From contig JAGAXG010000007.1 of the NCBI GenBank assembly GCA_017941035.1, forward strand, positions 17,484 to 81,483: 64,000 nucleotides of DNA, written 5' to 3'. This document shows, piece after piece, positions 8,044 to 16,656 of this stretch. The translations under genes were made by a program, and so were the position numbers. The notes under the pieces are model-generated. The model saw only the letters and a list, made by a program, of their open reading frames with translations, searched no databases and was not told the origin of the DNA. This DNA is from a bacterium. GTDB lineage: Bacteria; Cyanobacteriota; Vampirovibrionia; Gastranaerophilales; Gastranaerophilaceae. The number at the start of each line of letters is the position of its first letter. Within the stretch, counting starts at the first letter, position 1.

Positions 8044-8667
8044 ATGGAAGGTTATAGTTTTGAACTGATTACAGGTCCTATGAGCTGTGGGAAAACAGAA
8101 GAACTTTTGCGCAGAATCAGACGTTGTATTATTGCAAAGAAAAAAGTTATAGTTATTTCACCTAATATCGACACCCGCACAAACGGAGATTATATCAAAT
8201 CACGAAACGGATTATGGCTTGAAGCCGTTAAAGTTAAACATTCCATTCAAATTATGAGTCTTGTAAAAAATTATCAAGTAGTTGCAATTGATGAATTGCA
8301 GTTTTTTGATGCAAATATTGTACCGGTTATAACAGAGCTTATGAAACAAGGGAAAAAAATTATTGGCACAGGTTTGGAACTTGATTTTAAAGCCGAACCT
8401 TTTGGATACATGCCTCAATTAATGTGCATAGCGACCAAAGTTGATAAACTTCATGCTGTCTGTATGAAATGCGGATGCGAAGAAGCCACTCGCACTCAAC
8501 GCCTAATAGACGGAAAACCCGCTGATAAAAGTTCGCCGTTAATTATGATTGGCGGAGATGAAACATATGAAGCAAGATGTATAAAATGTTATGAACTGCC
8601 TGATGTTAAGAAAAAATCAAAATTCATGGGGCTTAAACTCGTAGAATTAACCAAAAAAGATAAGTAG
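8044..8667 (+). CDS. tdk: Thymidine kinase, type II (zinc-binding)
   Basis: This protein has 207 residues from the chosen ATG. The P-loop GPMSCGKT is at residues 11-18, the Walker B/lid region VVAIDELQFF follows near 84, and a four-cysteine zinc site is formed by the MKCGC and RCIKC pairs in the C-terminal half. It phosphorylates thymidine for salvage of dTMP in the cytoplasm. An in-frame TTG at 8029 would add five residues. The ATG at 8044 is preferred because AAGGAG lies directly before it and the protein then starts as usual for the family. It is transcribed from a strong promoter at 7986-8014. Confidence 0.95.
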   Translation: MEGYSFELITGPMSCGKTEELLRRIRRCIIAKKKVIVISPNIDTRTNGDYIKSRNGLWLEAVKVKHSIQIMSLVKNYQVVAIDELQFFDANIVPVITELMKQGKKIIGTGLELDFKAEPFGYMPQLMCIATKVDKLHAVCMKCGCEEATRTQRLIDGKPADKSSPLIMIGGDETYEARCIKCYELPDVKKKSKFMGLKLVELTKKDK

Positions 8668-8780
8668 CAGACCATTGCACTTTTTGAGTTTTATTGTTAA
8701 TATAATTAACAGGTAAATGAAACTTTTTCTAAATAATTTCGTCTGTATAAACAACAGGAATTATTGGAGGTTAATAAAGG

Positions 8781-10004
8781 ATGAAGAATTTTATGAAAAA
8801 AAGTGCGATATTTTTAGGTTTATTTTTACTCACATTCGGATGGGTTTTGCAATCAAATGTTCAGGCGGCAACCCCCATTGAAATGTATGATAATGTCTGG
8901 CGTTTAATAAATTCGAAATATGTAGACCAGACAAATAATGAACAAAATTGGAACAAATGGCGTCATAAATATGATAACGTAATAAAAACAGATGAAGATG
9001 CTTATGTTGCAATCGACACTATGGTCGCAAGCTTGAATGACCCTTATACAAAATTCTTAAATCCTAAAGAATTCCAAGAGGAAACAAGTTCTATTAAAGG
9101 CTCCTTAAAAGGTATAGGTATTCAAATCGGAGTAAAAGAAGGAAAGTTAATGGTAATTGCCCCAATTGAAGATACTCCGGCTGAAAAAGCTGGTCTTTTA
9201 GCGGATGATGAAATTCTTTCAATCGACGGTAAAAGTACAAAAGGAATTACCGTTGATAAAGCTGCAGACCAAATTCGCGGGGAAGAAGGAACAAAAGTAA
9301 CTTTACAAATTAAGCGTAAAGGGGTTGAAGAACCAATTACGTACACAATAACACGAGCAGAAATTGAAATTAAATCAGTAACTCAGAAAGTTCCGACAGA
9401 TTTAAAAATTCCTGAAGATATCTGCTATATTAGATTGAGCTCTTTTATTAGCAGAAACGCTTCAAAAGAAGTTGCAGATATAATAAATTCTAATCAGAAT
9501 AAAAAATCCTATATACTTGATTTGCGCTCAAATCCCGGGGGGCTTTTAAGCAACGCAATTTATATTTCAGATATGTTTCTTGATGGAGGCTCAATAGTAA
9601 GTACTGTAGATAGAGACGGATACAAAGAAACTCAAAAAGCTTCTACAGGTGTCTTAACAACAAAACCTTTAGTTGTTCTTTTAAATAAAGGATCTGCTTC
9701 AGCCAGCGAGATTTTTTCCGGAGCGATGAAAGATAATAAACGTGCAGTTTTAGTTGGGACACAATCTTTTGGAAAAGGTTTAGTACAAGAGATTAACAAA
9801 CTGCCAAATAGTGCAGGAATTAATATTACTATTCAAAAATATTTAACTCCTAACGGGACTGATATACATAAAAAAGGTATCACTCCTGACATAATAGTTG
9901 AACTAACAGATGATCAAATTAAAAACAAAGATGACGTTCAACTCAAAAAAGCAATTGAAGTCGCTCACGAACTCCAATCAGGAAACTATGTAGTTAGAAA
10001 ATAA
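8781..10004 (+). CDS. ctpA: Carboxy-terminal processing protease, S41A family (CtpA/Prc-like)
   Basis: This 407-residue protein carries a signal peptide (cleavage likely after SNVQA, residue ~29). A PDZ domain spans roughly residues 105-175 (GIGIQIG, ADDEILSIDG), followed by the S41 fold with the Ser-Lys dyad in GSASASEI and SFGKGLVQ. It cleaves C-terminal tails of exported proteins in the periplasm. In cyanobacteria, family members mature photosystem D1, and in other bacteria they control envelope hydrolases. This lineage lacks photosynthesis genes here, so an envelope role is more likely. GGAGG is 11 bases upstream, and AAAGG abuts the ATG. An intrinsic terminator follows. Confidence 0.93.
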   Translation: MKNFMKKSAIFLGLFLLTFGWVLQSNVQAATPIEMYDNVWRLINSKYVDQTNNEQNWNKWRHKYDNVIKTDEDAYVAIDTMVASLNDPYTKFLNPKEFQEETSSIKGSLKGIGIQIGVKEGKLMVIAPIEDTPAEKAGLLADDEILSIDGKSTKGITVDKAADQIRGEEGTKVTLQIKRKGVEEPITYTITRAEIEIKSVTQKVPTDLKIPEDICYIRLSSFISRNASKEVADIINSNQNKKSYILDLRSNPGGLLSNAIYISDMFLDGGSIVSTVDRDGYKETQKASTGVLTTKPLVVLLNKGSASASEIFSGAMKDNKRAVLVGTQSFGKGLVQEINKLPNSAGINITIQKYLTPNGTDIHKKGITPDIIVELTDDQIKNKDDVQLKKAIEVAHELQSGNYVVRK

Positions 10005-10009
10005 ATTAT

Positions 10010-10043
10010 AAAAAAAAGCATTCCAAATAGAATGCTTTTTTTT
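10010..10043. terminator. Bidirectional terminator between ctpA and yjbQ-like gene
   Basis: GCATTC (10018-10023), six-base loop, GAATGC (10030-10035), flanked by A-run and T-run of about eight bases. It serves both convergent genes; the T-run overlaps the stop codon of the minus-strand gene. Confidence 0.85.
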
Positions 10044-10458
10044 AGTATAAAATCTGTACGTGAACTTTGCGTGCCCGAGCTTTATTATCAAAGTCAATCA
10101 ATATGACCTGCTGCCATTGTCCTAATTGCAAAACTCCATCGATTAAAGGAATATGCGTTGAATTCCCTACTATTGTAGCACGCAAATGAGAATAACCGTT
10201 TCCATCATGCCACATTTCATCATGGTGATATTCCCTGTCTGAAGGAACAATTCTCTCCATAACTTCAGGTAAATCAACCAATAAGCCAGGTTCAAATTCT
10301 AAATTAGATATTGAAACTGTACTGCCTTGGGCATATACGTATATAACAGCATTTTGTAATGCATGATTATAGACAACATTTCTAATTTGAGGAGTAAGAT
10401 CAATGATATCTGTATTCCCCTTTGTGTGAACTGTAAAACTTTCATTTATTATAGTCAT
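10042..10458 (-). CDS. yjbQ: YjbQ/UPF0047 family protein
   Basis: This 138-residue single-domain protein has the family signature: an HHDEMWHDGNGYSHLRA segment near residues 78-95, G-S-T-H-I-P near 97-103, and LGQWQQVILIDFDN near 112-126. It is closed by the RARKVHV strand. Family members show weak thiamin-phosphate-synthase-like activity, but their cellular role is not settled. Conserved histidines suggest a metal or phosphate site. It lies 37 bases after rsmG on the same strand. GGATTGGGG upstream of the ATG is a plausible ribosome-binding site, and a TATACAAT sequence in the gap may be a separate promoter. Confidence 0.88.
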   Translation of the reverse strand: MTIINESFTVHTKGNTDIIDLTPQIRNVVYNHALQNAVIYVYAQGSTVSISNLEFEPGLLVDLPEVMERIVPSDREYHHDEMWHDGNGYSHLRATIVGNSTHIPLIDGVLQLGQWQQVILIDFDNKARARKVHVQILY

Positions 10459-10495
10459 AACCCCAATCCTTTTTTTTTACATTGTATAAAAAAAA

Positions 10496-11092
10496 TCATT
10501 TATTGCAACATTTTACTACTATAAGATATCTTTCTAATTTTTCATTCATAGGCAATTCATATTCTAAAATATCAATTATTTCTGCCTTAAATTTCTTTAA
10601 TATCGTAAAAGCTTCATCTATTTCTTCTTGCGCCTTTCTTGATTTAAAAGCAATAAAATATCCGTTTTTTTTGAGCTTTGGAAGTGCATAAGCACAAATA
10701 TTTTTTAAAGATGATACTGCTCTTGAAGTAATAACATCAAATTTACCTTCAAAATTCTCTACTCTTGAACAAATCGCAGTGAGATTTTTTAAATTTAATC
10801 TGTTTTTTAAATTTTCCACTGCACGAATTTTTTTCCCAATACTATCGAGGGCAATTACTTCGATCTGAGGATAAACAATTGCAATAGGAACAGATGGGAA
10901 TCCTCCTCCGGTTCCTATATCAAGAATATTTTTCGGGATGAAATATTTTTCAAAAAATTTCTCAATACCCAAAGAATCGCATATATGTTTTTCCCATAAA
11001 TACTTTTCATCATTCTTAGAAATTAAATTAACTTTATGATTTTCTTCAATAAACAATTTTTCATATTCTTCAAAAATTTTACGTTCTACCAT
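10496..11092 (-). CDS. rsmG: 16S rRNA (guanine527-N7)-methyltransferase RsmG
   Basis: This 198-residue methyltransferase has the N-terminal helix pair (HKVNLISKNDEKYLWEKHICDSL) and the SAM loop ILDIGTGGGFPS at residues 56-67. Further conserved segments are VIALDSIGKKIRAVE and VITSRAVSSL. It methylates G527 of 16S rRNA, the base whose loss gives low-level streptomycin resistance. Its start overlaps the upstream STAND/TPR gene by 14 bases, so it is translationally coupled to it. In many bacteria rsmG sits next to mnmG or parAB; here it ends a signalling operon, which is unusual. Confidence 0.95.
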   Translation of the reverse strand: MVERKIFEEYEKLFIEENHKVNLISKNDEKYLWEKHICDSLGIEKFFEKYFIPKNILDIGTGGGFPSVPIAIVYPQIEVIALDSIGKKIRAVENLKNRLNLKNLTAICSRVENFEGKFDVITSRAVSSLKNICAYALPKLKKNGYFIAFKSRKAQEEIDEAFTILKKFKAEIIDILEYELPMNEKLERYLIVVKCCNK

Positions 11093-13388
11093 TTATTAAT
11101 CCTTTCACGTACTCAATTTTTGAAGAAATTTTGTCAGAATTTTCTTTTGAAGAATATTTTAATGCTTCTTCAAAATTTTCAAGTGCTGATTTATAATTTT
11201 TTCTTAATAAATAATAATTTCCTATTTCAAAAGAAATATCTTCCAAATAATATGGTTCATTTAACTGATGTGCATAAGCTTGCGCTTTTATAAGCCAATT
11301 TAAAGATTTGATTTCATCTTTTGAAGCAAAAATTTCTGCTAAATGTCTTGCACTCAAATAAAGGCCATTATAATTTTTAACTTTTAAATCTGCCTCAACA
11401 CTTTTTTGATAATATTTCAATGCTAAAACAGTATTACCGGCTTCATCATACAATTCTGCTAAATTTGCAAGAGCTCTTGGATAATAATGACTATCAGGAG
11501 ATTCAATACATTTTTTATAGTATTCGACTGCAGTTTTTACATCATCTCTTTCATCATTAACTCCGGCGAAACGGTAATACAATTCAGCACGTAAATCTTT
11601 ATCATTTATTGATTCTGCCATAGACAAAGATTTTTTATAATATAAATATTCTTCATCTATATTTTTAGAAATTTTTGCTAATGCAATATTTACTTTTATC
11701 CTCAACTCGTTTGATAAGTTATCGGTTCCCTCAAGCTTAGTTAAAATATAACGAGCATTTTTTAATTTATAAGTAACAAAATATATATATGCGATTTCAA
11801 GTTTTATTGAATTTACTTTCTCAAAATCCGACACATTATAATAATAATCCTGTGCTTTCGTAAAATATTCTAAAGCCTCGTACCATCTTGAGGCTTTTTT
11901 ATACACTTCTGCAAGCTTTAAATATATTGTAGGAAGAAACTTATCGTAGTTATCATCATCCTTTTTTGTCAAAGCATTTTGATAAAGTAATATAGCATTT
12001 TTATAATTATACTTGTTTTCTTCTTCTTTTGCAGAATTTAATAACTCCATTAGTTGAAGTTTAGAGCTTTCGATAGCTAAATTGTTTTCTTCTTTTTCTA
12101 ATATGAAATCTTCAATAGATGAGGCTATACCGCTCATAATTTTTTCGTCTTCAATTATAAAGTTTATATTTTCAATTGTATCTTGTTTGGTTTCAACAGA
12201 ATTTTCGACTTGTGGTTTAGGTTTTTGAGAAGTCGCAGATTGAATAACAACAGGTTTTTTAGGTACAAAAAGAGAATGATAATCAATTTCGTTTCTCATT
12301 GTCTGCCTTGATAGTCGCAAATCACGTTCCATAGGCTTTAATGGCAGCTGGGTATTATATAATTCAATACAAGCTTTGTGAAGTTTTAGCATAACAGTGT
12401 TTTGTATTTGTTTTTCTACTATTTCTCTAAAATAATCAGGTATATACACACTTTCATCAAGAGAAAATAACAGAGAATTATTTACAAAAAAACATATTCT
12501 TTCTTCATTATACATTTTTAAAGATTTTAAGAGATTAAAATGAATAGGAATTCTCATAATCGCTAAAAGCCTGAATAAATGCAAACTAACAGGATCCACA
12601 AACGTTAATGCTTCTTTTAAAATAAAATCATCATAACTGGGCAGACCACTTCTTGAAAAAGCTTCTAAAAGTTTCACTAGGTTGAAATTTTTAAATTTCA
12701 TAACTCTAAGACTTAAATTTAAAAAATTATAATAACCTTTTGTTTGCTTATAAAGTTCATTAGATAAAGGTCCTATATTTTTAATTCCGTTATTTTTTAA
12801 ATATTTTTCATAAATTTCTTTTGAAAACGGAGATACCGTAACACTGTCAAAATTCGTATCCTCGAATTCTTCATAATTAAAAATTCTGGATGTTAATATA
12901 ACTTTAACATTTTCAAAACTGGATACATGTTTTATAAAATCTAAAATTTCCGGTTTATTATTTTTTAAAATTAATTCAAAAGAATTTAAAATAATAACTA
13001 TGGGATGAGATATAGAATTAAAATAAGAATTTATTTTTTGAATAAAATTCTCGGTTTTAATTTTTGGCGGACAAATTTTACCCTCAACAGTATAAGCTCT
13101 GAAAGTTTCAAAAAAACTCAAAAGCATATCATCCAAAACAGTTGTTTCAAAACAAGTATATTTAATTACTAATACATCAGGGCAAAAATATGTTGAGACA
13201 AAATTAGTTAAAAGAGTTTTACCGGAGCCCAAAAATCCGTTTATTAACAAAATATTTTTATCAGATTGAAGAAAATTACAAATTTCTCTGATTTGTCTTT
13301 CATTATTTTCAATCAAACAAGGTTCAAAAGAAGAATCTTTTGAAATATTTTTTACATTTATTTGATTTTCTATAAAAATACCTGTCAT
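11079..13388 (-). CDS. STAND-type ATPase with C-terminal TPR array
   Basis: This is a 769-residue protein. Residues ~25-240 form a P-loop NTPase of AAA_16/NB-ARC character, with Walker A GFLGSGKT at 51-58 and a sensor-1-like VKVILTSR near 155. A winged-helix-like region follows. From about 430 to 760 there are repeated helical pairs with TPR spacing (YEALEYFTKAQDYY, VEYYKKCIESP, LKYYQKSVEAD, ALENFEEALKY). STAND proteins act as ATP-dependent switches that assemble on signal. The Walker B strand reads IVIILNS with Asn135 in place of the usual Asp, so hydrolysis may be impaired. It starts four bases after the CHASE2-GGDEF gene and overlaps rsmG. The partner or signal is unknown. Confidence 0.78.
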   Translation of the reverse strand: MTGIFIENQINVKNISKDSSFEPCLIENNERQIREICNFLQSDKNILLINGFLGSGKTLLTNFVSTYFCPDVLVIKYTCFETTVLDDMLLSFFETFRAYTVEGKICPPKIKTENFIQKINSYFNSISHPIVIILNSFELILKNNKPEILDFIKHVSSFENVKVILTSRIFNYEEFEDTNFDSVTVSPFSKEIYEKYLKNNGIKNIGPLSNELYKQTKGYYNFLNLSLRVMKFKNFNLVKLLEAFSRSGLPSYDDFILKEALTFVDPVSLHLFRLLAIMRIPIHFNLLKSLKMYNEERICFFVNNSLLFSLDESVYIPDYFREIVEKQIQNTVMLKLHKACIELYNTQLPLKPMERDLRLSRQTMRNEIDYHSLFVPKKPVVIQSATSQKPKPQVENSVETKQDTIENINFIIEDEKIMSGIASSIEDFILEKEENNLAIESSKLQLMELLNSAKEEENKYNYKNAILLYQNALTKKDDDNYDKFLPTIYLKLAEVYKKASRWYEALEYFTKAQDYYYNVSDFEKVNSIKLEIAYIYFVTYKLKNARYILTKLEGTDNLSNELRIKVNIALAKISKNIDEEYLYYKKSLSMAESINDKDLRAELYYRFAGVNDERDDVKTAVEYYKKCIESPDSHYYPRALANLAELYDEAGNTVLALKYYQKSVEADLKVKNYNGLYLSARHLAEIFASKDEIKSLNWLIKAQAYAHQLNEPYYLEDISFEIGNYYLLRKNYKSALENFEEALKYSSKENSDKISSKIEYVKGLINGRT

Positions 13389-13392
13389 TTGC

Positions 13393-15168
13393 TTAATTTA
13401 CTCTATTCCGCCCATTATTTTTTGCATTATAAAGTCTTTTATCTGCTGAAGATATCAAATTTTGAGCTTCTACTCCGTCATTTTCGCCATAAGTTGAAAC
13501 CCCAAGACTTATTGTTACATTACTTTCTTTATTATTTGCAAGTTTAAATTTCTTTTCCGCAACTACAGAGCGAAGTTTTTCAGCAATACACACAGCCTCA
13601 TCAATTCCTGCATTAGGTAAAATTATACTCATTTCTTCTCCTCCGTACCTGCAAACTATATCCGTTGCTCTTACATTTTTTTTCAATGTAAAAGCTACAC
13701 CGCGCAATACCGCATCTCCGGATTGATGACCGAAATTATCATTAAACTGTTTAAAATGATCAATATCGATAATTATAAGAGAAAATACGGTATTATAACG
13801 CTTCGAATTAGCACAAAATCTAGCCATTTGTTCTTGAAAATACCTATGATTGTACAATTCAGTTAAACCATCTGTTGTTGCAAGTTTATACTGCCTGTCA
13901 AAATCTTTTGATTTAATAAGATATTTTATAATTACCGTTACAATAAACGCAAATAACGCAAATAACAGAGGAATAACGATTCCTAACCAGTAATTATAAC
14001 GAGCTAAAATATAATATGTTAGTATTGCATAACCGAAATAAACGGTCATTGAGAATCCTAATGCAACAGGCATATCTTCTATAATAAACACTGCAAGAAT
14101 TGTCAACAATACTAAAACCGCTCCTGCTAAAATATTTATAAAATTTGATGCTTTTTGAATTAAATTGCCGTCAAGGATATTATTTACATATGTAGCCTGA
14201 ACTTCTACCCCAGGATAAACTTTATCTACAGGAACAGTTTTTATATCAAACAAACTTGATGCTGTTGCCCCTATATATATTATTTTATTTTTAAAATCAA
14301 ATTTTTCGGAAATTTTTCCTTCTGAAGCTTTCAATACTTTATATAAAGGAATATTTTTATAAGTTCCTGCCGGTCCATACCAATTTAATATTGCAGAACC
14401 ATCATAATCCATATTAAGTTGTTTTTCATCAAATAAAATAAGCTTACCTTTTTTATTTATAACAAAATCTTTTTTCTCTTTTAAGCCCAGAGCATCTAAT
14501 GCGACTTTAAATCCCAATTGAGGATAGTATTTCCCTTGATACTTTAAAAATAAAGGCATTTGACGAAGAACCCCGTCATTACCTCGAATAACATTTATCA
14601 TTCCTATATTTGAAGTTGCATCAATAATTTGAGATAAAATAGTCCTGCAATTTGAGTATTCATAATAATCTAAATCAACATTTTCTGATTCATTGTGAAT
14701 ATTAAGTGCCAATTTATCAGGAAGTTTTGCGGGAATGCGTAAATCTTCTTCTTGACTATCCAAATTCATTGAGGTATATACGTTGTCATATTTTTTAAAA
14801 ATATTTGCAAGAGCTTTATCTGCACCATTTGAACTTTTTATTGACTTAACGAACATTAAATCAAATGCAATAGATTTTGGTTTTTGAGCTTCGATAAAAT
14901 CAACAATTTTAGCATACATATCCCTTCTTAAAGGCCATTCGCCATATTTGTCCAAAATATATTCATAACTCGCATCATCAATTGCAATTATCACAATGTC
15001 TTTATTAGGTTTTTTAATATTTGATGATGCTAAAATATTTTGTCTAATATCAAATGTTCGATTTTCCATTGAAGAAACAAATGCCGGATAACTTCCGCTT
15101 TTCAACCCAAAAAATATCGGAACAAATAAAATTAAAATCCAAAGCGTATATAAAATTTTTTTTAGCAT
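13393..15168 (-). CDS. CHASE2-domain diguanylate cyclase
   Basis: This 591-residue protein has one N-terminal membrane segment (residues ~5-22) and an extracytoplasmic CHASE2 sensor domain (about 30-320, with IVIIAIDDASYE and FKNKIIYIGATA). Three membrane segments (~335-425) and a GGDEF domain follow. The active site is RYGGEE, with GGEE at 509-512, so it should make c-di-GMP from GTP. The inhibitory I-site RxxD is present as RATD at 500-503, five residues before the motif. CHASE2-GGDEF pairing is common in cyanobacteria. AGGAAGGG precedes the ATG. It is the second gene of an operon starting with the 56-residue gene at 15353. Confidence 0.92.
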   Translation of the reverse strand: MLKKILYTLWILILFVPIFFGLKSGSYPAFVSSMENRTFDIRQNILASSNIKKPNKDIVIIAIDDASYEYILDKYGEWPLRRDMYAKIVDFIEAQKPKSIAFDLMFVKSIKSSNGADKALANIFKKYDNVYTSMNLDSQEEDLRIPAKLPDKLALNIHNESENVDLDYYEYSNCRTILSQIIDATSNIGMINVIRGNDGVLRQMPLFLKYQGKYYPQLGFKVALDALGLKEKKDFVINKKGKLILFDEKQLNMDYDGSAILNWYGPAGTYKNIPLYKVLKASEGKISEKFDFKNKIIYIGATASSLFDIKTVPVDKVYPGVEVQATYVNNILDGNLIQKASNFINILAGAVLVLLTILAVFIIEDMPVALGFSMTVYFGYAILTYYILARYNYWLGIVIPLLFALFAFIVTVIIKYLIKSKDFDRQYKLATTDGLTELYNHRYFQEQMARFCANSKRYNTVFSLIIIDIDHFKQFNDNFGHQSGDAVLRGVAFTLKKNVRATDIVCRYGGEEMSIILPNAGIDEAVCIAEKLRSVVAEKKFKLANNKESNVTISLGVSTYGENDGVEAQNLISSADKRLYNAKNNGRNRVN

Positions 15169-15182
15169 AACCCTTCCTGACG

Positions 15183-15353
15183 TTAATTCATCACGCTTTC
15201 AGTATAGTTTAAGGATGAAATATTCGCAAGAATATTTTTCATTACGAATCGCTGCTCTAAAATTTTATTATTTAATTTTAATACCTCAGTAGTATAAGAT
15301 AATTCATCAGGATTTTTTAAATAACGTAATAGACATTGTTCGTGCAAATTCAT
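15183..15353 (-). CDS. 56-residue small protein upstream of the diguanylate cyclase
   Basis: An ATG at 15351-15353 behind AGGAAGAG opens 56 codons to a TAA at 15183-15185. The stop is only 14 bases before the start of the CHASE2-GGDEF gene. The peptide starts MNLHEQCLLRYLKNPDEL and ends NYTESVMN. It is probably helical, with no signal peptide or membrane segment. The position, ribosome-binding site and tight spacing make it the first gene of the operon. No family is recognised. It could be a regulator of the cyclase or an independent small helical protein. Confidence 0.6.
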   Translation of the reverse strand: MNLHEQCLLRYLKNPDELSYTTEVLKLNNKILEQRFVMKNILANISSLNYTESVMN

Positions 15354-15429
15354 TCTTAACTCTTCCTATATAAATAGTGATAACATATGAATTATTACAA
15401 AATTTTTAATAAATTAAATCAACTTTTTA

Positions 15430-15508
15430 TATAATTTGAATACAAATTTCTACTACGATTGGAGGGTTAAAGATGCAAATAAAAAGCCGGCCTTTCAGAC
15501 CGGTTTGA
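15430..15508 (+). promoter_or_regulatory. Promoter-SD-ATG module leading into an 11-codon ORF and hairpin
   Basis: TATAAT (15430-15435), GGAGG (15461-15465) and ATG (15473) form a complete plus-strand expression start. It encodes only MQIKSRPFRPV before a TGA at 15506-15508. The codons lie on the hairpin AAGCCGG...CCGGTTT. It may be the remains of a deleted gene or a leader peptide. No -35 is convincing, and no plus-strand gene follows until 15849. Confidence 0.35.
15480..15508 (-). terminator. Terminator of the 51-residue gene (minus)
   Basis: CCGG (15487-15490) and CCGG (15499-15502) pair on either side of a loop. In the minus direction the hairpin is followed by TTTTTATTT. It lies about 40 bases after the stop of the 15548-15703 gene. 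Confidence 0.6.
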
Positions 15509-15547
15509 TTATAAAAACTCTCTTCTTATTATTTAATAACTCAATAT

Positions 15548-15703
15548 TTACTCCACTGCTCGCAGGTTAGCTTTTACACCTGCATTTGAATTTACAGCCA
15601 ATGCATTAGCATAAGCCAATGAACGGCGTTTTTTTGCTCCTCTTAATATTAACTCAACACTCTGTGCTCTATTATAAGATGGTGTTGTTATCTTCTTTAA
15701 CAT
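15548..15703 (-). CDS. 51-residue basic small protein
   Basis: The ATG at 15701-15703 has GGAG about ten bases upstream on the minus strand, and the frame runs 51 codons to a TAA at 15548-15550. The product begins MLKKITTPSYNRAQSVEL. It has a basic centre (RGAKKRRSLAYANALAV) and ends with an acidic residue, and is soluble with no signal peptide. A terminator hairpin about 40 bases downstream and a clear gap upstream make it an independent unit. No family is recognised. The Lys/Arg cluster would suit nucleic-acid or ribosome binding, but that is only a guess. Confidence 0.65.
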   Translation of the reverse strand: MLKKITTPSYNRAQSVELILRGAKKRRSLAYANALAVNSNAGVKANLRAVE

Positions 15704-15813
15704 TATTTTTTTGCTCCTTTAAATTCTGATTACTACATACATATCGACTTCATTAAACAAAAACTTTAAAAACTTTCTTAAATTATTAACAAATTTTAAC
15801 AAAACTAATAAAG

Positions 15814-15842
15814 TTGCAAATAATCAGATTTAAATATAAAAT
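15814..15842 (+). promoter_or_regulatory. Promoter of the 15849 gene, leaderless layout
   Basis: TTGCAA (15814-15819), 17-base spacer, TAAAAT (15837-15842). The predicted transcription start coincides with the ATG at 15849. No Shine-Dalgarno is present. Confidence 0.6.
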
Positions 15843-15848
15843 ACAAGA

Positions 15849-16655
15849 ATGGTCAGTAAAAATTATAAGACTTATAGTGTAAAACAGGTTGATGCAAAAC
15901 TTGCAAGAGATATAAAAGAACACAAGATGAAAAATATTAGAAATTTTATTTTTGTTCTTATAATATTATCGATAATTTTTCGCGGAACTATTTCCTATTG
16001 GTTAAAATTTGGATTCCCGCACTCTAATCAATACCAATCAGAGGTAATTGACGTTGATAATGATCCTTATCTAAACATATACACAAATGAGGAAAAAACA
16101 GAAAAAACCTTTACATATAAATCTTTAATCAATGGGAACGAAGTGACAGTTGTTCCACAAGCTTCATATAAGATATCTGGAATGGTAATTGCATATAACC
16201 ATGATTTTCTATTGAAAAATAACTTCTTTGATACCATCGCTCTATATGATGTGGGATTAGCTTGGGGGAAATTGGCTAATGAAAAAATTTTTAAAAAATA
16301 TTTTAAAAGTTACAGCCAAAAAAATGAACTTTCCGGATCAAGAGTTCTTTGGGTAGAACCAAAGACATTTGACAATATACCAATAAAAATAAATGAAGCG
16401 GTTTCACACTTTTCTCATTCACATATAGTACCTGCAAACAGTAATATTATGGGAGCATTTTTAAAAATAAAAGATTGGGATAAAGTTGAAATAGAAGGTT
16501 ATTTAGTTGATTTGATATATATAAACCAAAATGGGGATGCCGAAATATTTAAAACTAGTTTATCAACCACTGACATTGGTATCAGTCGAGGAAGCGGAAC
16601 AAACGAGACCATTTATGTAACAAAAGTAAAAATAAACCATAGAGTTTACTATTAA
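15849..16655 (+). CDS. Single-pass membrane-anchored protein of unknown function
   Basis: This 268-residue protein has a basic N-terminus, one membrane segment at about residues 32-50 (NFIFVLIILSIIFRG) and a large domain probably outside the cytoplasm. Notable motifs are the aromatic YDVGLAWGKL, a SHSHIVPANSNIMGAFLKI segment and WDKVEIEGYLVDL. This resembles a widespread but uncharacterised family with the pattern N-H-[LI]-[IV]-P-A-N and GxLV. I do not know its function. It is transcribed alone and ends one base from the convergent rnhB stop, with an A/T-rich inverted repeat (ATTAAAAT/ATTTTAAT) across the junction. Confidence 0.7.
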   Translation: MVSKNYKTYSVKQVDAKLARDIKEHKMKNIRNFIFVLIILSIIFRGTISYWLKFGFPHSNQYQSEVIDVDNDPYLNIYTNEEKTEKTFTYKSLINGNEVTVVPQASYKISGMVIAYNHDFLLKNNFFDTIALYDVGLAWGKLANEKIFKKYFKSYSQKNELSGSRVLWVEPKTFDNIPIKINEAVSHFSHSHIVPANSNIMGAFLKIKDWDKVEIEGYLVDLIYINQNGDAEIFKTSLSTTDIGISRGSGTNETIYVTKVKINHRVYY

Positions 16656-16656
16656 A

